This document shows, piece after piece, positions 26,698-35,665 of a DNA stretch of 64,000 bases (position 1 is the stretch's first letter; each line of letters opens with the position of its first letter). Location: contig NZ_CP053069.1 in assembly GCF_013003965.1 (NCBI RefSeq), positions 2,263,419-2,327,418 of the forward strand, written 5' to 3'. The notes under the pieces were generated by a model. It searched no databases and was not told where the DNA came from. It was given only the letters and a program-made list of their open reading frames with translations. The stretch is from Usitatibacter rugosus (GTDB lineage Bacteria > Pseudomonadota > Gammaproteobacteria > Burkholderiales > Usitatibacteraceae). The position numbers were made by a program, and so were the translations under genes.

Positions 26698-27222
26698 TTG
26701 CTTTCCCGCAGACGCTTCCTCCAGGTGGGCCTCGCCGGCACCGCGCTCCTCGTGGCCGCGCGCTGGCTCGACCGTTCCGCCGCCCCTCCGGCACCGCTGC
26801 ACGTGCTCGACGCCGATCGCGCCCGCGTGATCGAGGCTCTGGTGCCCGCCGTGCTCGCGAATGCGCTGCCGGCCGAGGCCGCGCAGCGGCGGCTTGCGAT
26901 CGCAGAAGTCGTCGCCGCCTTCGACCGCGCCGTCTCGGGGCTTTCCCCCGCGGTGCAGGGCGAGATCGCGGATCTGCTGGGCCTGCTGCACTTCGCGCCG
27001 ACGCGCATCGCGCTGGCCGGGCTCACGAGTCCATGGCAAGAGGCGAGCGTGGAGGACGTGAATGCGTTCCTGTCGCGCTGGCGCACCAGCCGCTTCGACC
27101 TGCTGCGCGCCGGCTACCAGGCGCTCACGCAGCTCATCCAGGCCGCGTGGTACGGCAACCCGCAGTCGTGGGGCGCCATCGGGTATCCCGGCCCGCCGTT
27201 TCGCTTCGAGGCCGCGCCATGA
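26698..27222 (+). CDS. Tat-exported small subunit of a GMC-type dehydrogenase
   Basis: A 174-residue protein with a twin-arginine signal (MLSRRRFLQVGLAGTALLVAA). The rest is helical and resembles gluconate 2-dehydrogenase subunit 3-like partners that accompany GMC flavoproteins (ALTQLIQAAWYGNPQSWGAIGYPGPP). TTG start 2 nt after the calB stop; its own stop overlaps the GMC start (ATGA). It likely carries the flavoprotein, which has no signal of its own, through the Tat system, by analogy with related complexes. Confidence 0.72.
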   Translation: MLSRRRFLQVGLAGTALLVAARWLDRSAAPPAPLHVLDADRARVIEALVPAVLANALPAEAAQRRLAIAEVVAAFDRAVSGLSPAVQGEIADLLGLLHFAPTRIALAGLTSPWQEASVEDVNAFLSRWRTSRFDLLRAGYQALTQLIQAAWYGNPQSWGAIGYPGPPFRFEAAP

Positions 27223-28871
27223 CCGATCTCGCCACGGCGCGCATCGTGCCGATCGTGGATCCCGTGCGCGCCGGAATCGCGAGCGGATGGAAGGTCATCG
27301 ACGCCGCGCGGCTCGAAGCCGACCGCGATCTCGAGGCGGATGTCGTCGTCATCGGCACGGGCGCGGGCGGCGGCGTCACGGCGGAGGTCCTCGCGGATGC
27401 GGGCCTCACCGTGATCCTCGTCGAGGAAGGCCCGCTCAAGACCTCGTCGGACTTCCACATGCGCGAGCGCGAGGCGTATCCGCAGCTCTACCAGGAGAGC
27501 GCCGGGCGCCAGTCGAAGGACAAGTCCATCACGATCCTGCAGGGCCGCTCGGTCGGCGGCTCGACCACCGTGAACTGGACGTCGAGCTTCCGCACGCCCG
27601 CGGCCACGCTCGCCCACTGGCGCGATGCGCGCGGGATCCGCGGATATGGCGAAGCCGAGCTCGTGCCATGGTTCGAGCGCATGGAGGCGAGGCTCGCGAT
27701 CGCGCCCTGGCCCGTGGCGCCGAACGAGAACAACGACGTGCTGCGCCGTGGCTGCGCGGCACTGGGCATTCCCACGGGCGCGATCCGCCGCAACGTGAAG
27801 GGCTGCTGGAACATCGGGTACTGCGGCATGGGCTGCCCCACGAACGCGAAGCAGTCGATGCTGGTGACGACGATCCCCGCGGCGCTCGCGAAGGGTGCGA
27901 CGCTGGTTTATCGCTGCCGCGTCGAGCGCCTGGTCGCGGAGGGCCAGTCCGAACCCGGCGATCGCGTTCGCGAAGGCGCGCGCATCGCGTACGCCGAGGC
28001 GCGGGGCATCGAGAGCGCGGGTTCTTCGCCGGGATCGCATCGCATCCGCCTTCGCGCGCGGCACTTCGTGCTCGCGGCGGGCGCGATCGGATCGCCCGCG
28101 GTCCTGCTGCGAAGCGCCCTGCCCGATCCGCATCTCAACGTGGGGATGCGCACGTTCCTGCATCCCACGCTGGTCTCGGCCGCGATCATGCCGGGCGCCG
28201 TCGAAGCGCATGCGGGCGCTCCGCAGTCGGTCTATTCCGATCACTTCCTCGCCGCCGATCCCGCCACCGGGCCCGCGGGCTTCAAGCTCGAGGCGCCGCC
28301 GGTCCATCCGATCCTGGCCGGCATCACGATGCCGGGCTTTGGCATGGAGCACGCGAAGGCGATGGCGAGCTTCAACAACCTGCAGGTGCTGATCGCGCTG
28401 CTGCGGGATGGCTTTCACACGGACTCGCGCGGCGGCCGGGTTCGCCTGCGCGCTGATGGCTCTCCCGAGCTCGACTACGCGATGACACCATACCTGTGGG
28501 AGGGTGCGCGCCGTGCGTTCCTCGCGATGGCCGAGATCCAGTTCGCGGCCGGCGCGCGCGAGGTGATGCCGCTGCACGAGGGCGCCTCGCGCCTGGGGAG
28601 TTGGGCCGCCACGAAGTCCGCAATCGAATCGCTGCCCATGGAGTCGCTGCGCGCCCGCGTCGTGAGCGCGCACGTGATGGGCGGGTGCGCGATGGGCTCG
28701 AACCCCCGGGAAAGCGTGGTCGACGAGGCCGGACGGCATCATGGGATGGCCAACGTCTCGGTCCACGACGGCTCGCTCTTCCCGACCAGCCTGGGCGCCA
28801 ATCCGCAGCTCACGATCTACGCCCTGGCCGCCCGCCTGGCGACCGGCCTCGCGGGCAAACTCGCCCGTTAA
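27219..28871 (+). CDS. GMC-family FAD oxidoreductase
   Basis: A 550-residue flavoprotein. FAD-binding motif VVVIGTGAGGGVTAEVLADAG near residue 43, GRSVGGSTTVNWTSSF, and the C-terminal active-site region HVMGGCAMGS...HDGSLFPTSLGANPQLT. A cysteine group CWNIGYCGMGCPTNAK is typical of the dehydrogenase subgroup of GMC enzymes. It likely oxidises an alcohol, with the product aldehyde taken on by the adjacent aldehyde dehydrogenase; substrate unknown. No c-type cytochrome gene follows. Confidence 0.88.
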   Translation: MTDLATARIVPIVDPVRAGIASGWKVIDAARLEADRDLEADVVVIGTGAGGGVTAEVLADAGLTVILVEEGPLKTSSDFHMREREAYPQLYQESAGRQSKDKSITILQGRSVGGSTTVNWTSSFRTPAATLAHWRDARGIRGYGEAELVPWFERMEARLAIAPWPVAPNENNDVLRRGCAALGIPTGAIRRNVKGCWNIGYCGMGCPTNAKQSMLVTTIPAALAKGATLVYRCRVERLVAEGQSEPGDRVREGARIAYAEARGIESAGSSPGSHRIRLRARHFVLAAGAIGSPAVLLRSALPDPHLNVGMRTFLHPTLVSAAIMPGAVEAHAGAPQSVYSDHFLAADPATGPAGFKLEAPPVHPILAGITMPGFGMEHAKAMASFNNLQVLIALLRDGFHTDSRGGRVRLRADGSPELDYAMTPYLWEGARRAFLAMAEIQFAAGAREVMPLHEGASRLGSWAATKSAIESLPMESLRARVVSAHVMGGCAMGSNPRESVVDEAGRHHGMANVSVHDGSLFPTSLGANPQLTIYALAARLATGLAGKLAR

Positions 28872-28873
28872 AT

Positions 28874-28903
28874 CCGGGGGTTACGGCCGCCTGATACCCC
28901 CGG
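28874..28903 (+). terminator. Hairpin after the GMC gene
   Basis: A perfect 8-bp GC stem (CCGGGGGT with ACCCCCGG, 14-nt loop) lies 2 nt past the GMC stop. It lacks a clean T-run (TATAATTCCTTTT follows), because the rocD -10 lies there. It may act as a terminator and is overlapped by the rocD promoter. Confidence 0.5.
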
Positions 28904-28909
28904 TATAAT
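28881..28909 (+). promoter_or_regulatory. Candidate rocD promoter
   Basis: A perfect -10, TATAAT (28904-28909), has a weak -35, TTACGG (28881-28886), at 17-nt spacing. Transcription would start at about 28916, exactly where the folded leader begins. Confidence 0.55.
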
Positions 28910-28916
28910 TCCTTTT

Positions 28917-29002
28917 CAGGCCTGCTGCGTTGAGAACGCGGCGCGTGAAACGGCGAGGAGCCGTCGGGGTCCAACCGGTAGCAAAACGGCCCCGGAAAGC
29001 AG
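28917..29002 (+). ncRNA. Structured leader RNA upstream of rocD (candidate cis-regulator)
   Basis: By eye the leader folds as three hairpins inside a closing helix. Closing pairs: CTGCT 28922-28926 with AGCAG 28998-29002. Hairpin A: GCGTT/AACGC, 28927-28939. Hairpin B: ACGGC/GCCGT, 28950-28964, loop GAGGA. Hairpin C: CGGGGTC/GGCCCCG, 28965-28994, with one G-U pair and a 16-nt loop. It ends a few bases before the ribosome site AGAAGGAAG. I could not match it to a riboswitch class I know. Confidence 0.5.
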
Positions 29003-29015
29003 AAGGAAGTGTGTC

Positions 29016-30239
29016 ATGAGCGACAAAATCGCCCTGGAGCGCCGCTACGGCGCCACGAACTACGCACCCCTGCCCATCGTGCTTTCGCGCGGTGAAGGTC
29101 CCTGGCTCTGGGACGACGAAGGCCGCAAATACCTCGACATGCTTTCCGCGTACTCCGCGGTGAGCTTCGGCTACGGCCACCCGAAGATCCTGAAGGCGTT
29201 CACCGACCAAGCCGCGCGCCTCGCGGTGACCTCGCGCGCCTTCCACAGCGACACGCTGCCCCCCTTCCTCGCGAAGCTCTGCGAGGTGACCGGCATGGAT
29301 CGGGCGCTCCCGATGACCACCGGCGCCGAGGGCGTGGAAACCGCCATCAAGTGCGCCCGCAAGTGGGCCTACGTCTCGAAGAAGGTGCCGCGCGACACGG
29401 CCGAGATCATCGTCTGCGACGGCAACTTCCACGGCCGCACGTCGACCATCGTCGGCTTCTCTTCGGAGCCGCAGTATCGCGACGACTTCGGTCCCTACGC
29501 GACGCAGGGCTTCAAGCACGTGCCCTTCGGCGACGCCACGGCTCTCGCCGCGGCCATCACGCCCAACACCGCCGCGTTCCTGGTCGAGCCCGTGCAGGGC
29601 GAGGCCGGCATCGTCGTGCCGCCCGAGGGCTACCTCAAGGAATGCGAGCGCATCTGCCGCGAGCGCAACGTCCTGCTGATCGTGGACGAAGTGCAGACCG
29701 GCCTCGGCCGCACGGGCAAGGTGCTCGCGATCCACCACGAGGGCGTGAAGCCCGACGGCCTCATCCTCGGCAAGGCGCTGGGCGGCGGGTTGATGCCCGT
29801 CTCCGCGTTCCTGGCGCGCGAAGACGTGATGGGCGTGTTCAAGCCGGGCGACCACGGCAGCACCTTCGGCGGCAACGCCCTGGGCGCCGCGGTGGGTCTC
29901 GCTTCGCTGAACGTGCTCCTGGACGAAAACCTCGCGGAACGCAGCGCGACGCTGGGCGACTACCTCCTGAAGAAATTGAAGGCGGTGCAGAGCCCGGTGG
30001 TGACGGACGTGCGCGGCAAGGGCCTGCTGATCGGCGTCGAGCTCGATCCGCGCAAGGTCTCGGCTCGCCGCTTCGTCGAGACGCTGCTCAAGCACGGCGT
30101 GCTGTCGAAAGACACGCACGGCACGGTGGCCCGCTTCGCGCCGCCGCTCATCGTCGAGCGCGCGGATCTCGATTGGGCCGTGGATCGCATTCGCGACGCT
30201 TTGCGCGAGTACGGCCCCGTCTACGAAAAAGCCGCCTGA
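29016..30239 (+). CDS. rocD: Ornithine aminotransferase
   Basis: A 407-residue class III PLP aminotransferase that converts ornithine and 2-oxoglutarate to glutamate semialdehyde and glutamate in arginine breakdown. RocD blocks include SAYSAVSFGYGHPKI, NFHGRTSTIVGFSS, LIVDEVQTGLGRTGK and LGKALGGGLMPVSAFL with the PLP lysine. The C-terminus is of full length. It is a single-gene unit with its own promoter and a folded leader, followed by a long R1 palindrome at its convergent 3' end. Confidence 0.95.
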   Translation: MSDKIALERRYGATNYAPLPIVLSRGEGPWLWDDEGRKYLDMLSAYSAVSFGYGHPKILKAFTDQAARLAVTSRAFHSDTLPPFLAKLCEVTGMDRALPMTTGAEGVETAIKCARKWAYVSKKVPRDTAEIIVCDGNFHGRTSTIVGFSSEPQYRDDFGPYATQGFKHVPFGDATALAAAITPNTAAFLVEPVQGEAGIVVPPEGYLKECERICRERNVLLIVDEVQTGLGRTGKVLAIHHEGVKPDGLILGKALGGGLMPVSAFLAREDVMGVFKPGDHGSTFGGNALGAAVGLASLNVLLDENLAERSATLGDYLLKKLKAVQSPVVTDVRGKGLLIGVELDPRKVSARRFVETLLKHGVLSKDTHGTVARFAPPLIVERADLDWAVDRIRDALREYGPVYEKAA

Positions 30240-30255
30240 CGGCGGGCTTCATTAC

Positions 30256-30375
30256 GGCGAAAGGCGTCCTCCGCAGATAAACGCGGATAAACGCAGATAA
30301 AACCGTGCAGGGCAAAACCCGGGATTCGGTTTATCGGCGTTTATCTGTGTTTATCTGCGGAGGACGCCTTTCGCC
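30256..30375. repeat. Long palindromic repeat, family R1 copy 2
   Basis: Arms of about 50 bp (30256-30305 and 30327-30375) are inverted copies with three mismatches and one indel around a 21-bp loop. Each arm starts GGCGAAAGGCG and contains three tandem GATAAACG-like units. The outer 27 bases of both arms are identical. It fills the gap between the convergent ends of rocD and the molybdopterin subunit gene. Confidence 0.9.
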
Positions 30376-30383
30376 CTAGTCCT

Positions 30384-32546
30384 TTAGACAAGCTTCTGGT
30401 TCTTCAGCGGAAGCTGGCGAACGGGCTTCCCGGTCGCCGCGTGGATTGCGTTCAACACCGCCGGCGCCACGACGCAGATCGTCGGCTCGCCCACGCCACC
30501 CCAGAAGTCATATGTCGGGACGATCACCGTATCCACCTTCGGCATCTCGGCCAGCTTGAGGATCGGGTAGGTGTGGAAGTTGTCCTCGACGATGCGGCCG
30601 TTCTCGACCGTGTTCTCGCCGTAGAGCGTCGCGCTGAGGCCGTAGGCGACCGAGCCCTCCACCTGCGCCGCGATCTGCGCCGGGTTCACCGCATGGCCGC
30701 AGTTCAACGCCAGCACCATGCGATGGACCTTCAGCTCGCCCGCCGGGCTCACCGACACCTCCGCCACCGCGGCGGAATAGCTGCCGTAGCCCATGAACTG
30801 CGCGATGCCGCGATGCACTCCCGGCGGCAGCGGCGTGCCCCACCCGGCCTTCTCCGCCGCGGCATTGAGCACGGCCAGGTGCTTCGGATGCTTCGACATC
30901 AGCGCGCGGCGGAACTCCAGTGGATCCTTGCCCGCCGCCTTCGCCACCTCATCCATGAAGCACTCGGTGTAGACGCCGTTCTGGTTCGTGTTCACGCCGC
31001 GCCACGGGCCCACGGGCACGTGCGTGTTGCGCATCGCGTATTCCACCTGCAGGTTGGGAACGGTGTAGCCGAACTGCGCGTCGCCCGCGGCCTGCCAGAT
31101 GCCCTGGAGCTGGCGCTGGTCCTTGCCCTCGGGATCGAAGTTCGGGTTGACCCATGCGTTGATGGACTGGCCCGACACGCGAATCTGCAGCGCCGTGAGA
31201 TTTCCGGCTTCGTCGAGGCCGGCCGAGAGCTTGCACTGCGAGATGGGCCGGTAGAAATCGTGCGTCGTGTCCTCCTCGCGGCTCCAGATCATCTTGATCG
31301 GCACGCCCGGGAACTGCTTCGCGATCGAGACCGCTTGCTTGGTGTAGTCCTGGTTGCCGCCGCGCCGGCCGAATCCGCACCCGAGGTCGGTGCGATGGAT
31401 CTCGCATTTCTCGAGAGGCACGCCCGCAGCCTCGGCCGCGGCGGCGAGCGAGGCTTCCGCGTTCTGCGTCGGCACCCACACATCCACGCCTTCGGCGGAG
31501 ACCTTCGCCGTGCAGTTCATCGGCTCCATGGTGGAGTGGGCGAGGAATGGCGTGCCATAGATGGCTTCGACGCGCTTGGCGCTCGCCGCCAGTGTCTTCG
31601 GCGCGTCGCCTTCCTTCCAGCCGACGAAGGCCTTCTCGGCTTCGATGCCCGACTTCAGGTGCGCGGCGATGCCGGCACTGTTCACCTTCGCGTTCGGACC
31701 TTCGTCCCAGGTGATGGGCAGCGCGTCGAGCGCCTTCTTGGCGTGCCACCACGTATCGGCCACGACGGCCACGGTGGCGTTGTCGACCTTCACGGCGCCC
31801 TTCACGCCGGGCATTCCCGCGATCGCGACCGCGTCGTAGCTCACGAGCTTGCCGCCGAAGACGGGGCATTGCTTGATCGCGGCGTTCAACATGCCGGGCA
31901 GCTTCACGTCGATCGAATAGACCTTGCTGCCGTCCAGCTTGTCGCGCGTGTCGAGGCGGTTCAGGCCCTGGCCGGCGACCTTCCACGACTTGGGATCCTT
32001 CAGCTTGATGGTCTTCACGTCGGGCGGCGTGAGCTTCGCGGCCTTCGCGGCGACCTTGCCGTACGTGGTCTTCTTCTTCGAGCCCGCGTGCGTGATGACG
32101 CCGTTCTCGACCGTGAGCTCGGAGACCGGGACCTTCCACTCGTCGGCCGCGGCCTGCAGCAACATGATTCGCGCCGCCGCGCCGCCCTGGCGCACGTACT
32201 CGTGCGAGGTGCGGATGCCGCGGCTGCCTCCCGTGCCCATCTCGCCCCACGCGCGCTTGGCGGCGAGGTTGCGTCCGGGGGTTACGCCTTCGGTGGTGAC
32301 CTTGGACCAGTCGCACTCCAGCTCCTCGGCGACGAGCTGGGCCAGGCCGGTGAGCGTGCCCTGCCCCATCTCCGCGCGGGCGATGCGGATCACGCACGTG
32401 TCGTCCGGACGAATGGCGACCCAGAGGTTCACTTCGGTCGCGGCCGCGCTCTTGGCTTCCGCGGAGAACGGGACATGGAGACCGAGGGCGAGGCCACCGC
32501 CCGCGGCGGCGGATGTGACGAGGAATTGCCGGCGGGTGACGTTCAT
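30384..32546 (-). CDS. Molybdopterin-binding subunit of a xanthine dehydrogenase-family hydroxylase
   Basis: A 720-residue large subunit of the isoquinoline 1-oxidoreductase (IorB)/aldehyde dehydrogenase group. It begins with a Tat signal ([17 protein letters not shown]), so it is exported folded. Moco-region motifs include [28 protein letters not shown] and [19 protein letters not shown]. The start overlaps the 2Fe-2S subunit stop (ATGA). No FAD subunit gene is present, which fits the two-subunit IorAB layout that passes electrons to a cytochrome. Substrate unknown: aldehyde or N-heterocycle. Confidence 0.88.
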   Translation of the reverse strand: MNVTRRQFLVTSAAAGGGLALGLHVPFSAEAKSAAATEVNLWVAIRPDDTCVIRIARAEMGQGTLTGLAQLVAEELECDWSKVTTEGVTPGRNLAAKRAWGEMGTGGSRGIRTSHEYVRQGGAAARIMLLQAAADEWKVPVSELTVENGVITHAGSKKKTTYGKVAAKAAKLTPPDVKTIKLKDPKSWKVAGQGLNRLDTRDKLDGSKVYSIDVKLPGMLNAAIKQCPVFGGKLVSYDAVAIAGMPGVKGAVKVDNATVAVVADTWWHAKKALDALPITWDEGPNAKVNSAGIAAHLKSGIEAEKAFVGWKEGDAPKTLAASAKRVEAIYGTPFLAHSTMEPMNCTAKVSAEGVDVWVPTQNAEASLAAAAEAAGVPLEKCEIHRTDLGCGFGRRGGNQDYTKQAVSIAKQFPGVPIKMIWSREEDTTHDFYRPISQCKLSAGLDEAGNLTALQIRVSGQSINAWVNPNFDPEGKDQRQLQGIWQAAGDAQFGYTVPNLQVEYAMRNTHVPVGPWRGVNTNQNGVYTECFMDEVAKAAGKDPLEFRRALMSKHPKHLAVLNAAAEKAGWGTPLPPGVHRGIAQFMGYGSYSAAVAEVSVSPAGELKVHRMVLALNCGHAVNPAQIAAQVEGSVAYGLSATLYGENTVENGRIVEDNFHTYPILKLAEMPKVDTVIVPTYDFWGGVGEPTICVVAPAVLNAIHAATGKPVRQLPLKNQKLV

Positions 32547-33028
32547 GCCTTGGCTCCTTCCTTCGCCTTCGGCGCCGAGGCGATCTCGGCGGCGCGATGG
32601 ATGGCCTTGCGGATGCGCTGGTAGGTGCCGCAGCGGCAGATGTTGGTCATCGCGGCGTCGATGTCGGCGTCGGTCGGCTTCGCGTTCTTCGCGAGCAGCG
32701 CCGAGGCCGCCATGATCTGGCCCGACTGGCAGTAGCCGCACTGCGGGACGTCCACTTCGGCCCAGGCCTTCTGCACCGCATGCGTGGCGCCCTTCGAGAG
32801 GCCCTCGATGGTGACGATCTTGTCGGTGGCCTTGAGGCTGCCGACCGGCGTCACGCACGAACGGCGCACCTCGCCGTTGATGTGCACGGAACACGAGCCG
32901 CACGCCGCGACGCCACAGCCGTACTTCGTGCCGGTGAGGCCGACCTGCTCGCGCAGGGCCCAGAGCAGCGGCGTGTCGTCCTCCACCTTGACGTCCTGGA
33001 CCTTGCCATTGATGTTGAGCTTCGCCAT
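32543..33028 (-). CDS. 2Fe-2S subunit of a xanthine dehydrogenase-family hydroxylase
   Basis: A 161-residue small subunit with two [2Fe-2S] clusters: plant-type motif CGVAACGSC plus a distal Cys (RRSC), and the helical CGYCQSGQ...CRCGTYQRI domain. Length is normal for IorA-type proteins. It has no signal peptide, so it would be carried out with the Tat-bearing large subunit. It overlaps the large-subunit gene by 4 nt and is first in the operon. Confidence 0.92.
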   Translation of the reverse strand: MAKLNINGKVQDVKVEDDTPLLWALREQVGLTGTKYGCGVAACGSCSVHINGEVRRSCVTPVGSLKATDKIVTIEGLSKGATHAVQKAWAEVDVPQCGYCQSGQIMAASALLAKNAKPTDADIDAAMTNICRCGTYQRIRKAIHRAAEIASAPKAKEGAKA

Positions 33029-33089
33029 GCGGTGTTCTCCTTGAGCTGGGTTCCCGCCTGCGCGGGAAGGACGGCCTGGCTTCGTGCGG

Positions 33090-34769
33090 CTATGCGGCCT
33101 GGGGCGGTGCGTTCTTCACCTCGCGGCGCAGCACCTTGCCGACGTTGGTCTTCGGGAGCTCCTTCCAGAACTCCACGATCTTGGGAACCTTGTATCCGGT
33201 GAGGTTCTGCTTGCAGTGGTCGAGGATCTGCTGCTTGGTGAGGTCCGGGTCCTTGCGCACCACGGCCACGCGCACCACCTCGCCCGAGCGCTCGTCGGGG
33301 GCGGCCACCGCGCAGACCTCGCGGACACCGGGCAGCATCGCGATCACGTCCTCCACCTCGTTCGGATACACGTTGAATCCGGACACCAGGATCATGTCCT
33401 TCTTCCGGTCGACGATCTTCACGAAGCCCTCGGGCGTCATGAAGCCGATGTCGCCGGTCCGGAAGGCTCCATCCTCCGTCATCACCTTCGCGGTTTCATC
33501 GGGCCGGTTGTAATAGCCCTTCATCACCTGCGGGCCGGCAATGCAGATCTCGCCTGTTTCGCCGAATGGAAGCACGCGCCCGTCGTCGTCGCGGATGGTG
33601 ACGATCGTCGAGGAAATGGGCAGGCCCGCGTAGCCGTTGTACTCCGCGCCCGGGACCATCGGGTTGATGCAGGCGCCGGGGGACGTTTCGGTGAGGCCGT
33701 AGGCCTCCAGCAGCGGCTTGCCCGTCACCTGCTTCCATTTCTCCGCCACCGAGCGCTGCACGGCCATGCCGCCGCCGAGCGACAGTTGCATTTGTGAGAA
33801 CTGCAGCTTGTCGAATCCGGGGGCGTTCAGCAGAGCGTTGAAGAGCGTGTTCACGCCGGTGATGCACGTGAACGGATACTTGGCGAGCTCCTCGACGAAT
33901 TTCGGGATGTCGCGCGGGTTCACGATCAGGATGTTGCGCGCCCCGATCTTCATGAACGTGAGGCAATTCCCGGTGAGCGCGAAGATGTGATACAGCGGCA
34001 GCGCCGTGATGATGATTTCCTGGCCCTCGCGCAGGTCCCCGCCCCACCACGCCGAGGATTGCAGCAGGTTCGCGACGATGTTGCCGTGCGTGAGCATCGC
34101 GCCCTTGGACACACCGGTGGTTCCCCCCGTGTACTGCAGGAAGGCGATGTCGTCGTGCGTGAGCGGCGGTTCGTCCAGCGGCTTGCCGCGGCCCGCGGCG
34201 AGCGCTTCGTTGAAGGCAATGGGATTCGGCAGCGACCACGCCGGCACCATCTTCTTCACGCGCTTCACCACGAAGTTCACGATCGCGCCCTTCGGAAAGC
34301 CCAGCATGTCTCCGAGCTGCGTGGTGACGATGGTCTTCACGCTCGTCTGCGCGACGACTTGCTCCAGCGTCTTCGCGAAGTTCTCGAGGATGACGATGGC
34401 CTCGGCGCCCGAGTCCTTGAGCTGGTGCTCGAGCTCGCGCGGCGTGTAGAGCGGGTTGCAGTTCACCACGACCAGGCCCGCGCGCAGCACCGCGAAGAGC
34501 GCGACCGGGTACTGGAGCAGGTTGGGCATCATGATCGCGACTCGCGATCCGCGCTTGAGGCCGGCGACGTTCTGCAGGTAGGCGGCGAAATCCCGCGACT
34601 GCTGGTCCAGCTCCGCGAAGGAGATCGTGCGGTCCATGCACGTGAAGGCGGGCTTCTGGGCGAAACGCTCGCAGCTCTCGCGGAAGATCTCGCGGATGCT
34701 GCCGTACGAGCCGACGTCGATTTCGGCCGGCACGCCGGGGGCGTACGATTTCAGCCAGGGCTTCTCCAT
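33090..34769 (-). CDS. fadD: Long-chain fatty acid-CoA ligase
   Basis: A 559-residue AMP-forming acyl-CoA synthetase. Motifs: [19 protein letters not shown] (ATP loop), [11 protein letters not shown], and the FadD signature [23 protein letters not shown]; the closing Lys sits in [11 protein letters not shown]. The start [18 protein letters not shown] is typical of proteobacterial FadD. It activates fatty acids for beta-oxidation or, in this genome, for the nearby wax-ester and PHA genes. Divergent from a phasin gene across 85 bp. Confidence 0.93.
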   Translation of the reverse strand: MEKPWLKSYAPGVPAEIDVGSYGSIREIFRESCERFAQKPAFTCMDRTISFAELDQQSRDFAAYLQNVAGLKRGSRVAIMMPNLLQYPVALFAVLRAGLVVVNCNPLYTPRELEHQLKDSGAEAIVILENFAKTLEQVVAQTSVKTIVTTQLGDMLGFPKGAIVNFVVKRVKKMVPAWSLPNPIAFNEALAAGRGKPLDEPPLTHDDIAFLQYTGGTTGVSKGAMLTHGNIVANLLQSSAWWGGDLREGQEIIITALPLYHIFALTGNCLTFMKIGARNILIVNPRDIPKFVEELAKYPFTCITGVNTLFNALLNAPGFDKLQFSQMQLSLGGGMAVQRSVAEKWKQVTGKPLLEAYGLTETSPGACINPMVPGAEYNGYAGLPISSTIVTIRDDDGRVLPFGETGEICIAGPQVMKGYYNRPDETAKVMTEDGAFRTGDIGFMTPEGFVKIVDRKKDMILVSGFNVYPNEVEDVIAMLPGVREVCAVAAPDERSGEVVRVAVVRKDPDLTKQQILDHCKQNLTGYKVPKIVEFWKELPKTNVGKVLRREVKNAPPQAA

Positions 34770-34854
34770 GCTTCTCCTCGTATCGTTATAGGTGCCGCGG
34801 CTACCGTCGGCAGTGTAACCGTTAGAATTCGCTACCGCACCCATCGGAGGCACC

Positions 34855-35343
34855 ATGGCCACACGCAAGAAGAAGTCGTCCCGCCGCAGCGCTTCGCGCC
34901 CCGCAGACCTCGCCGGCACGTTCGCCGCCTCGGGCCAGAAGATCTGGCTCGCCGGGCTGGGCGCCTACGAGCGCGCCCGCAAGGAAGGCCCGAAGATGTT
35001 CGACATGCTGGTGACCCAGGGCAAGGCGCTGCGCGGCCAGGCCGCCGCGGCCGCCGACCAGGCGCTGAAGAACGTGCGCGCGCAGGCCGAGAGCGCCTCG
35101 TCGCAGGCCGCCGGCAAGTGGGACAAGCTGGAGCAGGTCTTCGAGGACCGCGTCTCGAAAGCCGTCCACAAGCTGGGGGTCGTCACCGGCAAGGACGTGG
35201 ACGCGCTGATGCGCCAGGTGAACGACCTCACCGCGAGCGTGCGCTCGATGTCGGGCAAGCCCGCGGCGAAGAAGGCCAAGCGCCCCGCGGCGAAGAAGGC
35301 GAAGAAAGCGAAGAAGAAGCCGGCCGCGAAGGCGAAGAAGTAG
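34855..35343 (+). CDS. Phasin-like PHA granule-associated protein with basic tail
   Basis: A 162-residue protein. The N-terminal 100 residues are an amphipathic helical phasin domain (KIWLAGLGAYERARKEGPKM), the next 30 a coiled coil (VDALMRQVNDLTASVRSM) and the last 30 a Lys/Ala/Pro-rich, histone-like tail. This is the PhaF/PhaI layout, in which the tail can bind DNA and help granules segregate. Residues KLEQVFEDRVSKAVHKLGVV are paralogous to the phasin at 44606. Its stop codon abuts that of the convergent ACBP gene. Confidence 0.88.
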   Translation: MATRKKKSSRRSASRPADLAGTFAASGQKIWLAGLGAYERARKEGPKMFDMLVTQGKALRGQAAAAADQALKNVRAQAESASSQAAGKWDKLEQVFEDRVSKAVHKLGVVTGKDVDALMRQVNDLTASVRSMSGKPAAKKAKRPAAKKAKKAKKKPAAKAKK

Positions 35344-35607
35344 CTAGTCCTCGCGGGTGACGCGATCGGCGAGCTTCACGTAGGCCGTCATCGCGTCATC
35401 CGGGCCCATGCCTTTCAGCTTGCCCCAGGCCTCGTACTTGGCGCGGTTCACGAAGTCGGTGAAGCCGGGCTTGTCGCCCTTCACGTCGCCTTCGGTGGCC
35501 TGCTTGTAGTGCGCGTAGAGCTTGAGCTTCATGTCGTTGCCGGGGTCCTTCTTGGCCTTCAGGACGCTCGCGGACGCGGCTTCGAATTTCTTCTTGAGAT
35601 CGGACAT
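35344..35607 (-). CDS. Acyl-CoA-binding protein
   Basis: An 87-residue four-helix ACBP with the family motifs LYAHYKQATEGD and KYEAWGKLKGM. It binds medium and long-chain acyl-CoA in the cytoplasm and can feed acyl-CoA to acyltransferases. Placed between a phasin and the wax ester synthase, it fits a storage-lipid role. Its stop lies directly against the phasin stop (TAG-CTA). Size is normal. Confidence 0.93.
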   Translation of the reverse strand: MSDLKKKFEAASASVLKAKKDPGNDMKLKLYAHYKQATEGDVKGDKPGFTDFVNRAKYEAWGKLKGMGPDDAMTAYVKLADRVTRED

Positions 35608-35665
35608 CCCATCCTCCGGGGAATTGCGGAATCACCAGCCCTAACTTAGCCGAAACCCGCTCGAC

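Noticed and set aside
28917-29002. rocD leader as a known glycine, SAM, SAH or guanidine riboswitch
   Set aside because: Core motifs that I know for these classes are not found; it is left as an unassigned structured leader.
30256-30375. R1 repeat as an insertion sequence
   Set aside because: No transposase frame, no target duplication visible, and the arms take up most of the element.
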